The position numbers were made by a program, and so were the translations under genes. This document shows, piece after piece, positions 15,567 through 23,752 of a DNA stretch of 23,752 nucleotides. Position 1 is the stretch's first letter; every line of letters starts with the position of its first letter. The notes beneath the pieces were generated by a model. It was given only the letters and a program-made list of their open reading frames with translations. It was not told the origin of the DNA and did not search any database. The DNA comes from JADJPL01 sp964607915 (GTDB lineage Bacteria; Bacteroidota; Bacteroidia; Chitinophagales; Saprospiraceae), in contig CAZSMU010000046.1 of assembly GCA_964607915.1 (NCBI GenBank), positions 1 to 23,752 of the forward strand, read 5' to 3'.

Positions 15567-15627
15567 GGACTTGTTACGCGGGGTCAAAAAGGCCCTTTTT
15601 CGCCCACATACCTCCTGCAATAAGCCT
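15567..15627 (+). repeat. Short copy of the palindromic element, abutting copy 2
   Basis: GGACTTGTTACGCGGGGTC, followed by AAAAAGGCCCTTTTTCGCCC, repeats bases of copy 2 (15430-15456) almost exactly, then the sequence jumps to an end-like CCTGCAATAAGCCT. It is therefore a second element with an internal deletion. Its last base is 16 nt upstream of the ATG at 15644. Confidence 0.7.
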
Positions 15628-15643
15628 AAAAAAGAATTAACCC

Positions 15644-18600
15644 ATGCAAAAGGCAAAAAAAATCGCACTGCGGGTCGCCGTGGCATTCGCCCTGTTGACA
15701 GGAGTAGCCCTAAGCGCGCCCTTCCTGTTCCGCGACCAGTTGATCGCCCGCGCCCAGCGCCTCATCAACGAGCGCTTGGAAGCCAGGGTTTCTTTTTCCG
15801 GTGTCTCGCTCTCCATCCTGCGCGATTTCCCCAATGTATCCATGCGGCTCAACGACTTCCGCGTGGAGGGGACGGGCGTGTTTGAAGGGGTACGGCTCCT
15901 GCAGGCCGATTATATGCAGGCGGGCCTGGATTTGCGCAGCGTCCTGCGGCGCGACGCGCCCCTGCGCATTTTCGGGATCGAGGTGGCCTCACCGGTACTC
16001 CACATTCTGGTGACAGAGGAGGGGAAAGCCAACTACGACATTGTCAGGCCTTCTCCGGCCCCGGCCGATTCCCTGCTGCCCCCGCCATCCGATCAAATCA
16101 TAGCCAACCTCGAGGATATTTCCGTGCGCGACGCCCGCCTGTTCTACGACGACGCCTCCCTGGGGCTGCGCGTGGCCTTGTCGGGGCTGCAACACCAAAG
16201 CAGCGGCGACGTCTCTGCTGCCCGCTACGTGCTCGACACCTATACGCGGGCTGATTCCCTCACCCTCGACTACGGGGGTATCCGCTACCTGTCGGGCGCC
16301 CAAGCCGATGTAAAGGCCCTCTTCGACGTCCATGCCGACAGCAGCATCTACCGCTTCAGCGAGAACCAGATGCATATCAACGACCTGGCCCTGAGCGCCG
16401 AAGGCTTCGTACAGCTGCTCGAGGAGGGATACGCGATGGACATCGCCTTGTCTTCCCCGGAGAACGCCTTCCGGGACCTGCTCTCGCTCGTGCCCGGCGT
16501 GTACACGCAGGGATTTGAAGAGGTCCGGGCGGAGGGTCGCTTTGCATTCAACGCCTCCGTGCGCGGCACCTACTCGGATTCTCTATCCCTCTTCCCCGCC
16601 TACGCTCTCCAGTTGAACATCTTTGAGGGCGAGGTGCAGTACCCCGGCTTTCCCCTGGGCATCCGCGAGGTGAACGCTCGTATAGGCGTCGTCAACGGCA
16701 GCTCTAATCCCGACAGCCTGCGCGTCGAAGTGCCTTTTTTGGGCCTGCGCCTGGGCGAGAATCCGCTCAAAGCCACCTTTTTCCTGAGCACCCCACTCTC
16801 CGATCCTTCCGTGGACGGCACCCTGCAGGGCACCTTGCGCCTGGACGACCTGGCGCGCGTTTTGCCCATGGAGGCGTTGAAGCCCCTGCAGGGGAAAATC
16901 ACAGCCGACATACGGGCCAAAGCGCGCATGTCGCAGCTCGAACGGAAAGAATATGCCTCGGTGACGATGAGCGGAAAGGCGTCTGTGGACAATCTCCGCT
17001 ACGCAGCCCCCTCCATGCCCGCCTTGCACATCCGCTCGCTGCTCCTCGCCTTTTCCCCCCAGTCGGTAGTACTGTCCCGACTGTCGGCCCGCTACGGGAA
17101 AAGCGATTTCAGCGGAAGTGCCCGCGTGGACAATATACTGGCCTGGTTTTCTCCCCAATACACCCTGCGCGGAACGCTGGTGCTCCAATCCAATCTATTG
17201 GATGCCAACGAAATAATGAGCTATGCCTCTTCTCCTCAGCCCAGCAGCGGCCCGGCTGCCGCCACCTTGGCCGCCCCGGGGGAAACGGGCGGCACCGCCC
17301 CCTCTTTGCCCGTCCAACGCTTCGTGTTTGATATGGACGCAGCCATAGCGCAGCTCCGCTACCAGGAATACGACGTGCGGGACATCGTCGCAAAAGGGCA
17401 ACTGTCTCCCAATCATTTTGCCATCACCCAGGCCTCTGCCCGGATAGGCGACAGCGACCTGCGGCTATCCGGCCACATCGAAAATGGCTTTGACTATCTG
17501 TTCCAGCAGGGCGTCTTGAGCGGCGATATCGCTCTCCAATCCAAGCTGCTGGACCTAAATCCCTTCCTGCAGGAGCCCGCTGCTGCCAATAGCGCTGCGG
17601 CCGCTGCGGAACCCCAACCCTCCGTCTTCCCGGTACCCGAGCGCGTACAGCTTACCCTGAGCGCCAACGTCGGTCAACTAAAATATACTAATTTGGTCCT
17701 CAATGGGTTAAATGGTTTTTTGCGCATTGAAAACCAAACCGTGGCCATACAGGACCTGTCTGCGAAGACGCTGGGTGGCCTCCTTGCTTTCAACGGGCTC
17801 TACGACACCCGCGATGTGCGCAAACCCGCCTTCCGCGTCCGTCTCGATCTCGAGCGCATGGATTTCCAACAATCGTTTGCCGCGTTCAATACCTTTCGCA
17901 CCCTGGCACCGGTGGGGGAATACCTTTCCGGCCTGTTCAGTTCCCATTTCCTGCTCGAAGGCTTTCTGGGGGAAAACAGTATCCCGCTCCCCGGCAGCCT
18001 GAGTGCCAAAGGCTACCTCGAGACGATCAACGCGCTCATCAAAGGGTACGCACCGCTGCAAAAAATGGGCCAGGAGCTGCGCATCGCGGAACTCCAGGAA
18101 GATATCCGCATCGAAAACACCAAAAACTGGGTAGAGGTCAAAGACGGGAAAATAGAGGTCAAGCCCTTCGACCTCAAGGTCAAAGATATCCAACTGACGA
18201 TCGGAGGGTTTGCCGGGCTCGACAAAAGCCTCGACTACGACATCAAAGTGCGCATGCCGCGCGCCGTGTTTGAAAAAAGCACCCTCGGGGCTGCCGCAGG
18301 CAGCACCATGCGCCAGGTGGCACAACAAGCCTCCAAATTGGGTGTGCAGGTACTCCAGGGCGACTACGTCAACCTGCTGGTCAAGATGAGCGGTACGGCA
18401 AAAGAACCCAAATTCAACGTCAAGCTGCTGGGCATGGATGGGCAAAGCGGTATCCGGCAGAGCGCCGAAGCAGAGGTACAGCGCCAATCCGGGGAGCTGA
18501 TTGGCAAAGCCGAACAAGCCGCCGGCAAAGCCCTCGATTCCATCCGTCAGCGCGCCGCCGGCGAAGCAGGGAAGCAAGCAGCAGAGCTGGAGCGCAAAGC

Positions 18601-18778
18601 GCGCGAAGCCCTCGAAAAGCAAATCGGGGGAAAAATGGCCGACACCCTGCTGAAACAAGCGGAAAAGGTACTCAACCCCTCCAAAGCGCGCGAAGAGGCC
18701 GACAAGTTGAAAAAAGAGCTGGAGCAGTTCAATCCGTTCAAGAAAAAGACGACGCCGAGAGATACGACAAAGAATTAG
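15644..18778 (+). CDS. AsmA-like envelope protein
   Basis: The product is 1044 residues. An N-terminal transmembrane helix (residues about 6-26, after MQKAKK) is followed by an AsmA-type start with FRDQLIARAQRLINERL and VSFSGVSLSILRDFPNVSMRLNDF, then a long repetitive beta-rich body. This matches the AsmA/bridge-like lipid-transfer family, in which a long beta groove spans the periplasm and helps carry phospholipids towards the outer membrane. The AsmA C-terminal part is at about residues 770-930 (LKVKDIQLTIGGFAGLDKSLDYDIKV). The last 100 residues are a charged, Ala/Glu/Lys-rich helix likely to be coiled coil. The exact role is inferred. The start lies 16 nt after a repeat element. The gene converges on smc with a 15-nt gap and no terminator hairpin. 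Confidence 0.88.
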   Translation: MQKAKKIALRVAVAFALLTGVALSAPFLFRDQLIARAQRLINERLEARVSFSGVSLSILRDFPNVSMRLNDFRVEGTGVFEGVRLLQADYMQAGLDLRSVLRRDAPLRIFGIEVASPVLHILVTEEGKANYDIVRPSPAPADSLLPPPSDQIIANLEDISVRDARLFYDDASLGLRVALSGLQHQSSGDVSAARYVLDTYTRADSLTLDYGGIRYLSGAQADVKALFDVHADSSIYRFSENQMHINDLALSAEGFVQLLEEGYAMDIALSSPENAFRDLLSLVPGVYTQGFEEVRAEGRFAFNASVRGTYSDSLSLFPAYALQLNIFEGEVQYPGFPLGIREVNARIGVVNGSSNPDSLRVEVPFLGLRLGENPLKATFFLSTPLSDPSVDGTLQGTLRLDDLARVLPMEALKPLQGKITADIRAKARMSQLERKEYASVTMSGKASVDNLRYAAPSMPALHIRSLLLAFSPQSVVLSRLSARYGKSDFSGSARVDNILAWFSPQYTLRGTLVLQSNLLDANEIMSYASSPQPSSGPAAATLAAPGETGGTAPSLPVQRFVFDMDAAIAQLRYQEYDVRDIVAKGQLSPNHFAITQASARIGDSDLRLSGHIENGFDYLFQQGVLSGDIALQSKLLDLNPFLQEPAAANSAAAAAEPQPSVFPVPERVQLTLSANVGQLKYTNLVLNGLNGFLRIENQTVAIQDLSAKTLGGLLAFNGLYDTRDVRKPAFRVRLDLERMDFQQSFAAFNTFRTLAPVGEYLSGLFSSHFLLEGFLGENSIPLPGSLSAKGYLETINALIKGYAPLQKMGQELRIAELQEDIRIENTKNWVEVKDGKIEVKPFDLKVKDIQLTIGGFAGLDKSLDYDIKVRMPRAVFEKSTLGAAAGSTMRQVAQQASKLGVQVLQGDYVNLLVKMSGTAKEPKFNVKLLGMDGQSGIRQSAEAEVQRQSGELIGKAEQAAGKALDSIRQRAAGEAGKQAAELERKAREALEKQIGGKMADTLLKQAEKVLNPSKAREEADKLKKELEQFNPFKKKTTPRDTTKN

Positions 18779-18793
18779 TGCCGGAGCGGGGCC

Positions 18794-21700
18794 CTACTTT
18801 TCCCGTTCCGCCGTTTCGAAGGTGCCCACGTGTTCGTAGTCTTTGAAGTTCACGGGCGTTACCCCTGAGACGCCCTGCTCGGCCATGTACACGCCGTAGA
18901 TTGTATCTACCGCTGCCATGGTGAGCTTGTTGTGCGTGACGATGATGAACTGGGACTCTTTGGAGAACTTCTTGATGATGCGGTTGAATTTGCTGATGTT
19001 GGCGTCGTCGAGGGGGGCATCCACCTCATCGAAGATACAGAACGGCGCCGGTTTGAGCAGATAGAGGGCAAACAGGAGGGCGGTGGCCGTAAGCGTCTTT
19101 TCCCCTCCGGAGAGCTGGCTGATGGTTTGGGGCCGTTTGCCTTTGGGCTTGGCCACGATTTCTATGCGCGATTCCAGGGGGTTTTGAGGGTCGAGCAAGA
19201 TGAGGTCGCAGTTGTCGTCTTCGGTAAACAAGCTGCGGAACACGTCAATAAAGTACAGCCGTACGTTTTCGAAAGAAGCCAGGAACTGATTGGTAGCCGT
19301 TTCTTCGATTTCGCGGATGGTTTGCTCGAGGGCGCTTTTAGCGTGCAGGATATCGTCGCGCTGGGTTGTGATCGTATCGAAGCGCCCCTTCATTTCGTCG
19401 TAAGCCTCTACGGCCATGGGGTTGATTTCCCCGTACGTATCCAGTTTTTTCTTGACTTTGTCCACTTCCTCCTGCAGCGCTGCTTCGTCCATGCTGCGCT
19501 CCGGCTCCTGTTGCAGGATATCGTTGATGCCGAGGTCGAATTCGATGCGGATGCGCTGGGCGATAGCGCTGATTTCGAATTTCACGTCGTTGAACGCATC
19601 CTTGAGCTTATTGATGAGCACCTGCAGGTCTTGCGATTGGCGCGACAGTTGCCGCAGTTGGTCTTCGAGGCCGCTGATTTCGCTGCGGGCCTTGTAGTAG
19701 ATTTGTTCGGCTTCGCTGAGGGCTGCCTCCTTGACGCGCCGCTGCGCGTAGTGTTCCTGCAGATTGGTTTCGTGCTGTTGCAGGGCATCGAGGAGGGCGT
19801 CCAGTTCGGTGGCCTGCAGCGCGAGGCTTTTGGTATTTTGGTCTATGGACTGCTTGAGTTCGGCCCCTTGTTTTTCGCGGAAAGCCAGTTCGCGCTGTAC
19901 GGCGGCCACTTTGTTTTGCTGGCGTATGAAGGCGATATTTTTTTCGTTGAACGAGGCGGAAGCTTTGCTGAGTACTTCGGCGAGTTCGCGGAAGCGCGTG
20001 TCGGTGTGGGAGATAGCTTCCCGGGCAGTGCTCAGTACCCCGCTTTGGCGTTGTATATCGGACTCTGCGGCGGCGTATTGCAGTTCCAGTTCGGCTACCC
20101 TGGTCTGCAGTCCCTGTTGGTGTTGCAGGCTTTCGGCGATCAGGCTTTCGTAATTGGCCAGGGTGGTATCCAGTGCGATGCGTTCCTGGGCCATTTTGTT
20201 GAGCGTCTGTTTGTGTTGCTGTATTTGGGCGTCGGAGCGCTGGGCTTTGAGGACGCGCACGCGCTCCTGCAGTTGGGCGATGCGCTGGGCGTATTGTTCT
20301 TCTTCTTTTTGTGCTTTGGCGATATCCTTTTCCAGGATTTCGAGGTTCTTCTTCCTACCGATGCGCTTGCCTTCGAAGAGGCCTATGGAGCCCCCGGAGA
20401 CGCTGTAGCGGCTTTTGACCAGTCCCCCGCTTTTGGAGAGCACCACAAAAGGCGATTCGGGCAGGTCGCCTGCGGCTTCGTCCTGCTCGGTCACGATGAC
20501 ATTTTCGAGCAGGTAGCTACACAGGTTGCGGTACGCCGGGTCGGTAGAAACGAGGTCAATAGCACTTTGGGTGCCCGCCGGCAGCAGCACCATAGGCGGC
20601 TGATACTGGGCGAATGCGTCGAGGATGAAGAAGTTGGCCTTTCCCTGCTGGCTTTTTCCCAGCAGCGAGATAGCCTGGTAGGCTTCCTCCAGCGACAGTA
20701 CGACATAGTAGTTGAGGTAGGGTTCCAGATAGTTTTCGATGGCCACCCGATACCCTTCTGATACGTAGATGAGGTCGGAGAGCAGGTCGGCGTTCTTTTT
20801 CCAGGCCTTTTGGTTGTTGAGGAAGCGGATGCTTTCGGGGAAGCCCTCGAGATTTTCGACCATGCTCTTGGTCAGTTTGAACTCGTTGCGTTTGGCATCC
20901 AGTTCGCGGCGTGTGCGGGCTACCTCGCGGTTGAGTCCTTCCAGTTCGCCCTCTGCTTTTTGCAGGGCGGCCTGGCGTTCCGACTCAGCCTTTTCCAGGG
21001 AATCTATGAGGGACTGCTGGCTGTCTTCCTGTTGGCGGAGGGTATCGGCCTTCTCTTTGAGCTGGCCCATAGACTGAGCGCGCAGTTCGCGCTCCCCTTC
21101 GCGGCGTTCGATTTCGTGGTTCAGGGCGGCGATTTGGTTGCGGAGGATGGCCCGCTGCTTTTCCAGTTCGACGACTGCTTTTTCCAGTCCCTGTTGTTCG
21201 GCGAGTACTTTATCGAGGTCTGCTTTGAGGGTTCCGTGGCTTTCCCTGACCTGGGCGAGTTGCGTTTCGACCTGTTGCAGCTCCTGTTCGTGGCGGGCTT
21301 CGATGCGTTTTTCCAGGTTCAGTTCGCTGCGGTAGTGCTCGATATCGGCGGTGAGTTGGGCAAGTTGGGCGGTAGAGGCCTCCAGTTCGCTGCGGGAGCG
21401 GGCCTGGGCCTGTTCCAGGAACTGTTGCTTCTGCTGCATCATTTTGCGGTCGTTCTCCACGCCCCGGATATAGCCGACCAGTTGGTTGAGTTCGCGCTGC
21501 TGTTCCGATACCGCTTTCTCCTTGTCCAGGTGGGTTTTGCGGGTCTGTTCCAGGGCTGCTTCTACCTGGCGGGACTGTGCATCCAGGCTTCGGAAGCGGT
21601 CCTGCTCCTGTTCGATTTGCGTGCTGAGCGACTTATGGCTTTCCTTTAGGGCGGAGACGCGGATCAGGGCCAGTTCGATGCTCATTTTTTTGTATTCCTC

Positions 21701-22357
21701 GCGCATCTCGAAGTATCGGCGGGCCCGCTTTGCCTGTTTCTCGAGCGTTTTCAGGTTGGCTCCGATTTCGTGCAGGAGGTCTTCTACGCGATCCAGGTCT
21801 TCGGAGGTGCTCTTCAGTTTGCTCAGCGTCTCGCGTTTGCGGGCTTTGTACTTGGCCACCCCGGCGGCCTGTTCGAACATGCGGCGGCGCGAGTCTTCTT
21901 TGTCTTCGAGGATATCGTCCACCATGCCGAGGGCGATGATGGCGTAGGAGTTGGAGCCGATGCCGGTGTCGAGGAAAAGCGAGGTGATATCTTTCAGGCG
22001 GCAGGGGACGTTGTTGAGGCGATATTCGCTTTCCCCGGTGCGGTAGAGCAGGCGGGAGAGGGTAACGGTGTTGTACTCGGTGGGCAGTAGGTTGCGCGTA
22101 TTCTCAAAGGTCAGAGAAACCTGGGCCAGGCCGGCGGCTTTGCGCTTTTTCGTGCCGTTGAAGATGACGCTGAGCATCTGGTCCAGGCGGAGCTCTTTGC
22201 TGCTCTGTTCCCCGAGCACCCAGCGGATGGCATCTACAATATTCGATTTGCCCGACCCGTTCGGGCCGACGATGCCGATGACGTCCTCATTGAAGTGTAT
22301 GAGCGTCTGGTTGGCAAAACTTTTGAATCCCTTTATTTCTAAGCTCTTCAATCGCAT
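18794..22357 (-). CDS. smc: Chromosome segregation ATPase SMC
   Basis: SMC dimers with ScpA/ScpB extrude DNA loops and help separate sister chromosomes. The product is 1187 residues, the normal full length. It has an N-terminal head with Walker A GPNGSGKS (31-38), a coiled-coil arm from about 165 to 500, a hinge at about 505-650 (ENYLEPYLNYYVVLSLEEAY), a returning coiled coil, and the C-terminal head with signature LSGGE (from 1082), Walker B FCIFDEVDAPLD (DE at about 1110) and the D-loop. The ATG at 22357 (MRLKSLEIKGFKSF) is the conserved start; a TTG at 22366 is rejected because it falls inside the -7 box. scpA and scpB are not in the window. Confidence 0.97.
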   Translation of the reverse strand: MRLKSLEIKGFKSFANQTLIHFNEDVIGIVGPNGSGKSNIVDAIRWVLGEQSSKELRLDQMLSVIFNGTKKRKAAGLAQVSLTFENTRNLLPTEYNTVTLSRLLYRTGESEYRLNNVPCRLKDITSLFLDTGIGSNSYAIIALGMVDDILEDKEDSRRRMFEQAAGVAKYKARKRETLSKLKSTSEDLDRVEDLLHEIGANLKTLEKQAKRARRYFEMREEYKKMSIELALIRVSALKESHKSLSTQIEQEQDRFRSLDAQSRQVEAALEQTRKTHLDKEKAVSEQQRELNQLVGYIRGVENDRKMMQQKQQFLEQAQARSRSELEASTAQLAQLTADIEHYRSELNLEKRIEARHEQELQQVETQLAQVRESHGTLKADLDKVLAEQQGLEKAVVELEKQRAILRNQIAALNHEIERREGERELRAQSMGQLKEKADTLRQQEDSQQSLIDSLEKAESERQAALQKAEGELEGLNREVARTRRELDAKRNEFKLTKSMVENLEGFPESIRFLNNQKAWKKNADLLSDLIYVSEGYRVAIENYLEPYLNYYVVLSLEEAYQAISLLGKSQQGKANFFILDAFAQYQPPMVLLPAGTQSAIDLVSTDPAYRNLCSYLLENVIVTEQDEAAGDLPESPFVVLSKSGGLVKSRYSVSGGSIGLFEGKRIGRKKNLEILEKDIAKAQKEEEQYAQRIAQLQERVRVLKAQRSDAQIQQHKQTLNKMAQERIALDTTLANYESLIAESLQHQQGLQTRVAELELQYAAAESDIQRQSGVLSTAREAISHTDTRFRELAEVLSKASASFNEKNIAFIRQQNKVAAVQRELAFREKQGAELKQSIDQNTKSLALQATELDALLDALQQHETNLQEHYAQRRVKEAALSEAEQIYYKARSEISGLEDQLRQLSRQSQDLQVLINKLKDAFNDVKFEISAIAQRIRIEFDLGINDILQQEPERSMDEAALQEEVDKVKKKLDTYGEINPMAVEAYDEMKGRFDTITTQRDDILHAKSALEQTIREIEETATNQFLASFENVRLYFIDVFRSLFTEDDNCDLILLDPQNPLESRIEIVAKPKGKRPQTISQLSGGEKTLTATALLFALYLLKPAPFCIFDEVDAPLDDANISKFNRIIKKFSKESQFIIVTHNKLTMAAVDTIYGVYMAEQGVSGVTPVNFKDYEHVGTFETAEREK

Positions 22358-22363
22358 AGGGGA

Positions 22364-22371
22364 CAAATATA
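22364..22371 (-). promoter_or_regulatory. Predicted -7 box of smc
   Basis: TATATTTG on the minus strand matches the consensus exactly and ends only 6 nt before the smc ATG. The transcript would therefore begin at or next to the start codon. No TTG is seen at the usual -33 distance. The 66-nt gap to the aminotransferase gene holds nothing else. Confidence 0.55.
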
Positions 22372-22423
22372 CGGGATTATGGCAGATTGGAAAATAGACT
22401 TTTTGCGCGAAGGGGGGCTGGGA

Positions 22424-23581
22424 TCAACCCGCAGCACTTCGGAACACCTCTGTCAGTTTTCCGATATCTTCCGGGGTATTATAGACATGGGGGGCGATGC
22501 GCACGGCATCCCCCCGGAAAGAGACCATAACGCGGGCAGAGCTCAGCCCCGCCTTGAGGCGGTCGGCGTCTATTGCGGGGCCTATGCGCACGCCCAGAAG
22601 ATGGTTCCCGCGCCATTCCGGGGCTTCCAGCGCACACCCCAGCGCGTTCAGTTCCGGGATGGCCGGGTCGAGGAGGGCGGCACAGTAGTCCTGGATCTCC
22701 TCCGGCCCCCAGTCGAGGAGTTGCTCGATAGCCGTTTTGAGCATGGGGGCCAGCACAAACTGGCTCTGCTCGCCCATGGAGTAGCGGCCCGCAAGCGGCT
22801 GGTAGTCGGACCGGTAATCCACCAGGCGGGTGAAATCTTCGCTGTGGAGGCGGTTGATCCAGTTTTCCTCTATGGGTACGCCGTCGTCAAAGGCAGGCCC
22901 ATAATAGGCCAGGCCTACGGAGTACGGCCCCATCAACCATTTGTAGCCGGCGCAGACCAGGGCGTCGGGCTGTATGGCCTCCACGTCGAAAGGCAGGGCA
23001 CCGACCGACTGGGTGCCGTCAATGATCAGGTAGGCACCTACTTCCCGAGCTCGCCGACCGATGCGGACGAGGTCGAAGAGGGTCCCATCTGTCCAGTGTA
23101 CCTGCGGGAGGGCTACCACCTTCGTCTTGGGGCCAATGGCCTCCAGGATGGCCTCGTTCCAGCCTTTGCCCCGGTTTTGACCGGGTGGGGGAGGGGATAC
23201 GACTCTGAGCCGGCCTCCGCCCTCGGCGCAAAGGCGTTCCCAGATGTAGTAATTGCTCGGAAACTGCCCCTCGGTGACCACGATTTCCTCCCCCGCCGAC
23301 AGCGGGATGTTCCTGGCCGCATTCGCCAGGCCATAGGATGCTGAGGGTATCACCGCGACCCGGTCCCGCTCGCGGATGCCGATCAAAAGCGCAAACAGCG
23401 CCTTCAATTCCGATATCGGCTGGAAGAAGTCCTGGGTGCCGACCAGCCAGGGCTGGTTTTTCATGGCCAGCATATCGCGGCCCGTCATTTCCACTGGCCG
23501 CATCTGAGGCGACATGTACGCGCAGTTCAGATAGTGGATGCCATCGGGTATCTTAAACAGGTTTTTTTGGCAATTGAGCAT
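22424..23581 (-). CDS. Class V PLP aminotransferase family protein
   Basis: The product is 385 residues, a full-length fold-type I enzyme of the class V group (cysteine desulfurase, isopenicillin N epimerase, kynureninase and relatives). K214 in AGYKWLMGPYSVG is the Schiff-base lysine, D188 in IIDGTQSVGA pairs with the PLP nitrogen, H162 in QVHWTDGT stacks on the ring, and ASYGLANAA (81-89) contacts the phosphate. The active-site Cys loop of NifS/SufS-type desulfurases is not evident, so a desulfurase role is unlikely; an epimerase-like or lyase reaction on an amino acid is more plausible, and the substrate is unknown. It lies upstream of smc in the same direction, but smc has its own -7 box. 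The ATG at 23581 is 15 nt after an element-end motif. Confidence 0.9.
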   Translation of the reverse strand: MLNCQKNLFKIPDGIHYLNCAYMSPQMRPVEMTGRDMLAMKNQPWLVGTQDFFQPISELKALFALLIGIRERDRVAVIPSASYGLANAARNIPLSAGEEIVVTEGQFPSNYYIWERLCAEGGGRLRVVSPPPPGQNRGKGWNEAILEAIGPKTKVVALPQVHWTDGTLFDLVRIGRRAREVGAYLIIDGTQSVGALPFDVEAIQPDALVCAGYKWLMGPYSVGLAYYGPAFDDGVPIEENWINRLHSEDFTRLVDYRSDYQPLAGRYSMGEQSQFVLAPMLKTAIEQLLDWGPEEIQDYCAALLDPAIPELNALGCALEAPEWRGNHLLGVRIGPAIDADRLKAGLSSARVMVSFRGDAVRIAPHVYNTPEDIGKLTEVFRSAAG

Positions 23582-23596
23582 GGCATGGATTTGAAC

Positions 23597-23614
23597 GACT
23601 TGTTACGATGGGTC
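23597..23614 (-). repeat. Element-end motif upstream of the class V aminotransferase
   Basis: The 18 bases from 23597 read, on the plus strand, GACTTGTTACGATGGGTC, close to the end of the short element at 15567. Only this one end is recognisable. It lies 15 nt upstream of the start codon. Confidence 0.45.
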
Positions 23615-23621
23615 AAATATA
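23614..23621 (-). promoter_or_regulatory. Predicted -7 box of the class V aminotransferase gene
   Basis: TATATTTG on the minus strand, 32 nt before the ATG at 23581, fits the Bacteroidota consensus. It directly follows the element-end motif, which would then form most of the 5' leader. The -33 box is unclear. Confidence 0.5.
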
Positions 23622-23700
23622 GGGTTTTTGAGGCATGGGAAGGGTAGAAGTATTCAAGGAGCCTCGTGCGGTAATCTGTGGGCATTAGGCCGACGCGGTA

Positions 23701-23752
23701 GGGGGTGTGTGAAAAGTCTTCTTCGCTGCCCGACGGGCTGCCATGTCTATAG
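23701..23752. repeat. Partial relative of the left-edge palindrome
   Basis: GGGGGTGTGTGAAAAG followed by TTCGCTGCCCGACGGGCTGCC parallels, in order and spacing, the centre of the 1-188 palindrome (GAGGTAAAAG and ATCGCTGCCCGTCGGGC). The GCCCG-A-CGGGC core is self-complementary, but the flanks are less symmetric than on the left. It runs off the window. The stretch 23622-23700 shows nothing recognisable. Confidence 0.4.

Noticed and set aside
14084..15640. Plus-strand open frame of 518 codons opposite rnd
   Set aside because: It covers the RNase D gene and then the intergenic repeat, has no family motifs, and ends inside the repeat.
18932..20761. Long plus-strand open frame (609 codons) opposite smc
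   Set aside because: It lies wholly inside the well-supported smc coding sequence on the other strand. It is the reverse reading of coiled-coil codons and has no recognisable domain.

Overview
The window looks like chromosomal DNA from a Bacteroidota bacterium with moderately GC-rich genes, perhaps from the Saprospiria/Chitinophagia side of the phylum (this placement is inference). The main clues are a very large secreted protease with BACON domains and a C-terminal type IX secretion (Por) sorting domain, promoter-like boxes of the phylum-specific form TAnnTTTG, a tmRNA without an encoded CCA, and poor Shine-Dalgarno sequences. Eleven protein genes and one RNA gene can be supported.

Layout. 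Positions 1-219 hold a giant near-perfect palindrome and the terminator of the tmRNA gene ssrA (220-610, minus). Then come three minus-strand genes: an outer-membrane beta-barrel protein (699-1958), an astacin metalloprotease with 15 BACON repeats and a T9SS tail (2294-7912), and a GH63-like (alpha/alpha)6-barrel protein (8160-9425). A divergent intergenic region leads to a plus-strand run: a small sulfotransferase-like P-loop protein (9818-10549), a class IV PLP aminotransferase (10562-11461) and purC (11482-12432). Tail-to-tail with purC lies a minus-strand pair: ribonuclease D (14138-15310) followed by a fused two-domain oligopeptide-type ABC ATPase (12434-14125). An AsmA-like protein (15644-18778, plus) converges on smc (18794-22357, minus). 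Upstream of smc is a class V PLP aminotransferase (22424-23581, minus).

The gene content is mostly housekeeping and cell-envelope. I see no defence system, prophage, transposase, CRISPR array or integrase. The most unusual signal is between the genes. There is a dispersed family of palindromic intergenic elements, about 145-163 bp when full length, whose ends read AGACTTGTTGCRCGGGG. Two closely similar copies (2088-2250 and 15406-15566) and one diverged copy (9437-9582) are visible. Shorter derivatives lie just upstream of several start codons. The two good copies differ by paired, compensatory changes in both the terminal repeat and the central hairpin. In three places the order full element, short element, gene is kept in the same orientation. 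A second kind of palindrome, with the core CGCTGCCCGnCGGGC, appears at both edges of the window.

Limits: everything was read by eye. Families were recognised from motifs, not searches, and start sites and promoters are predictions.
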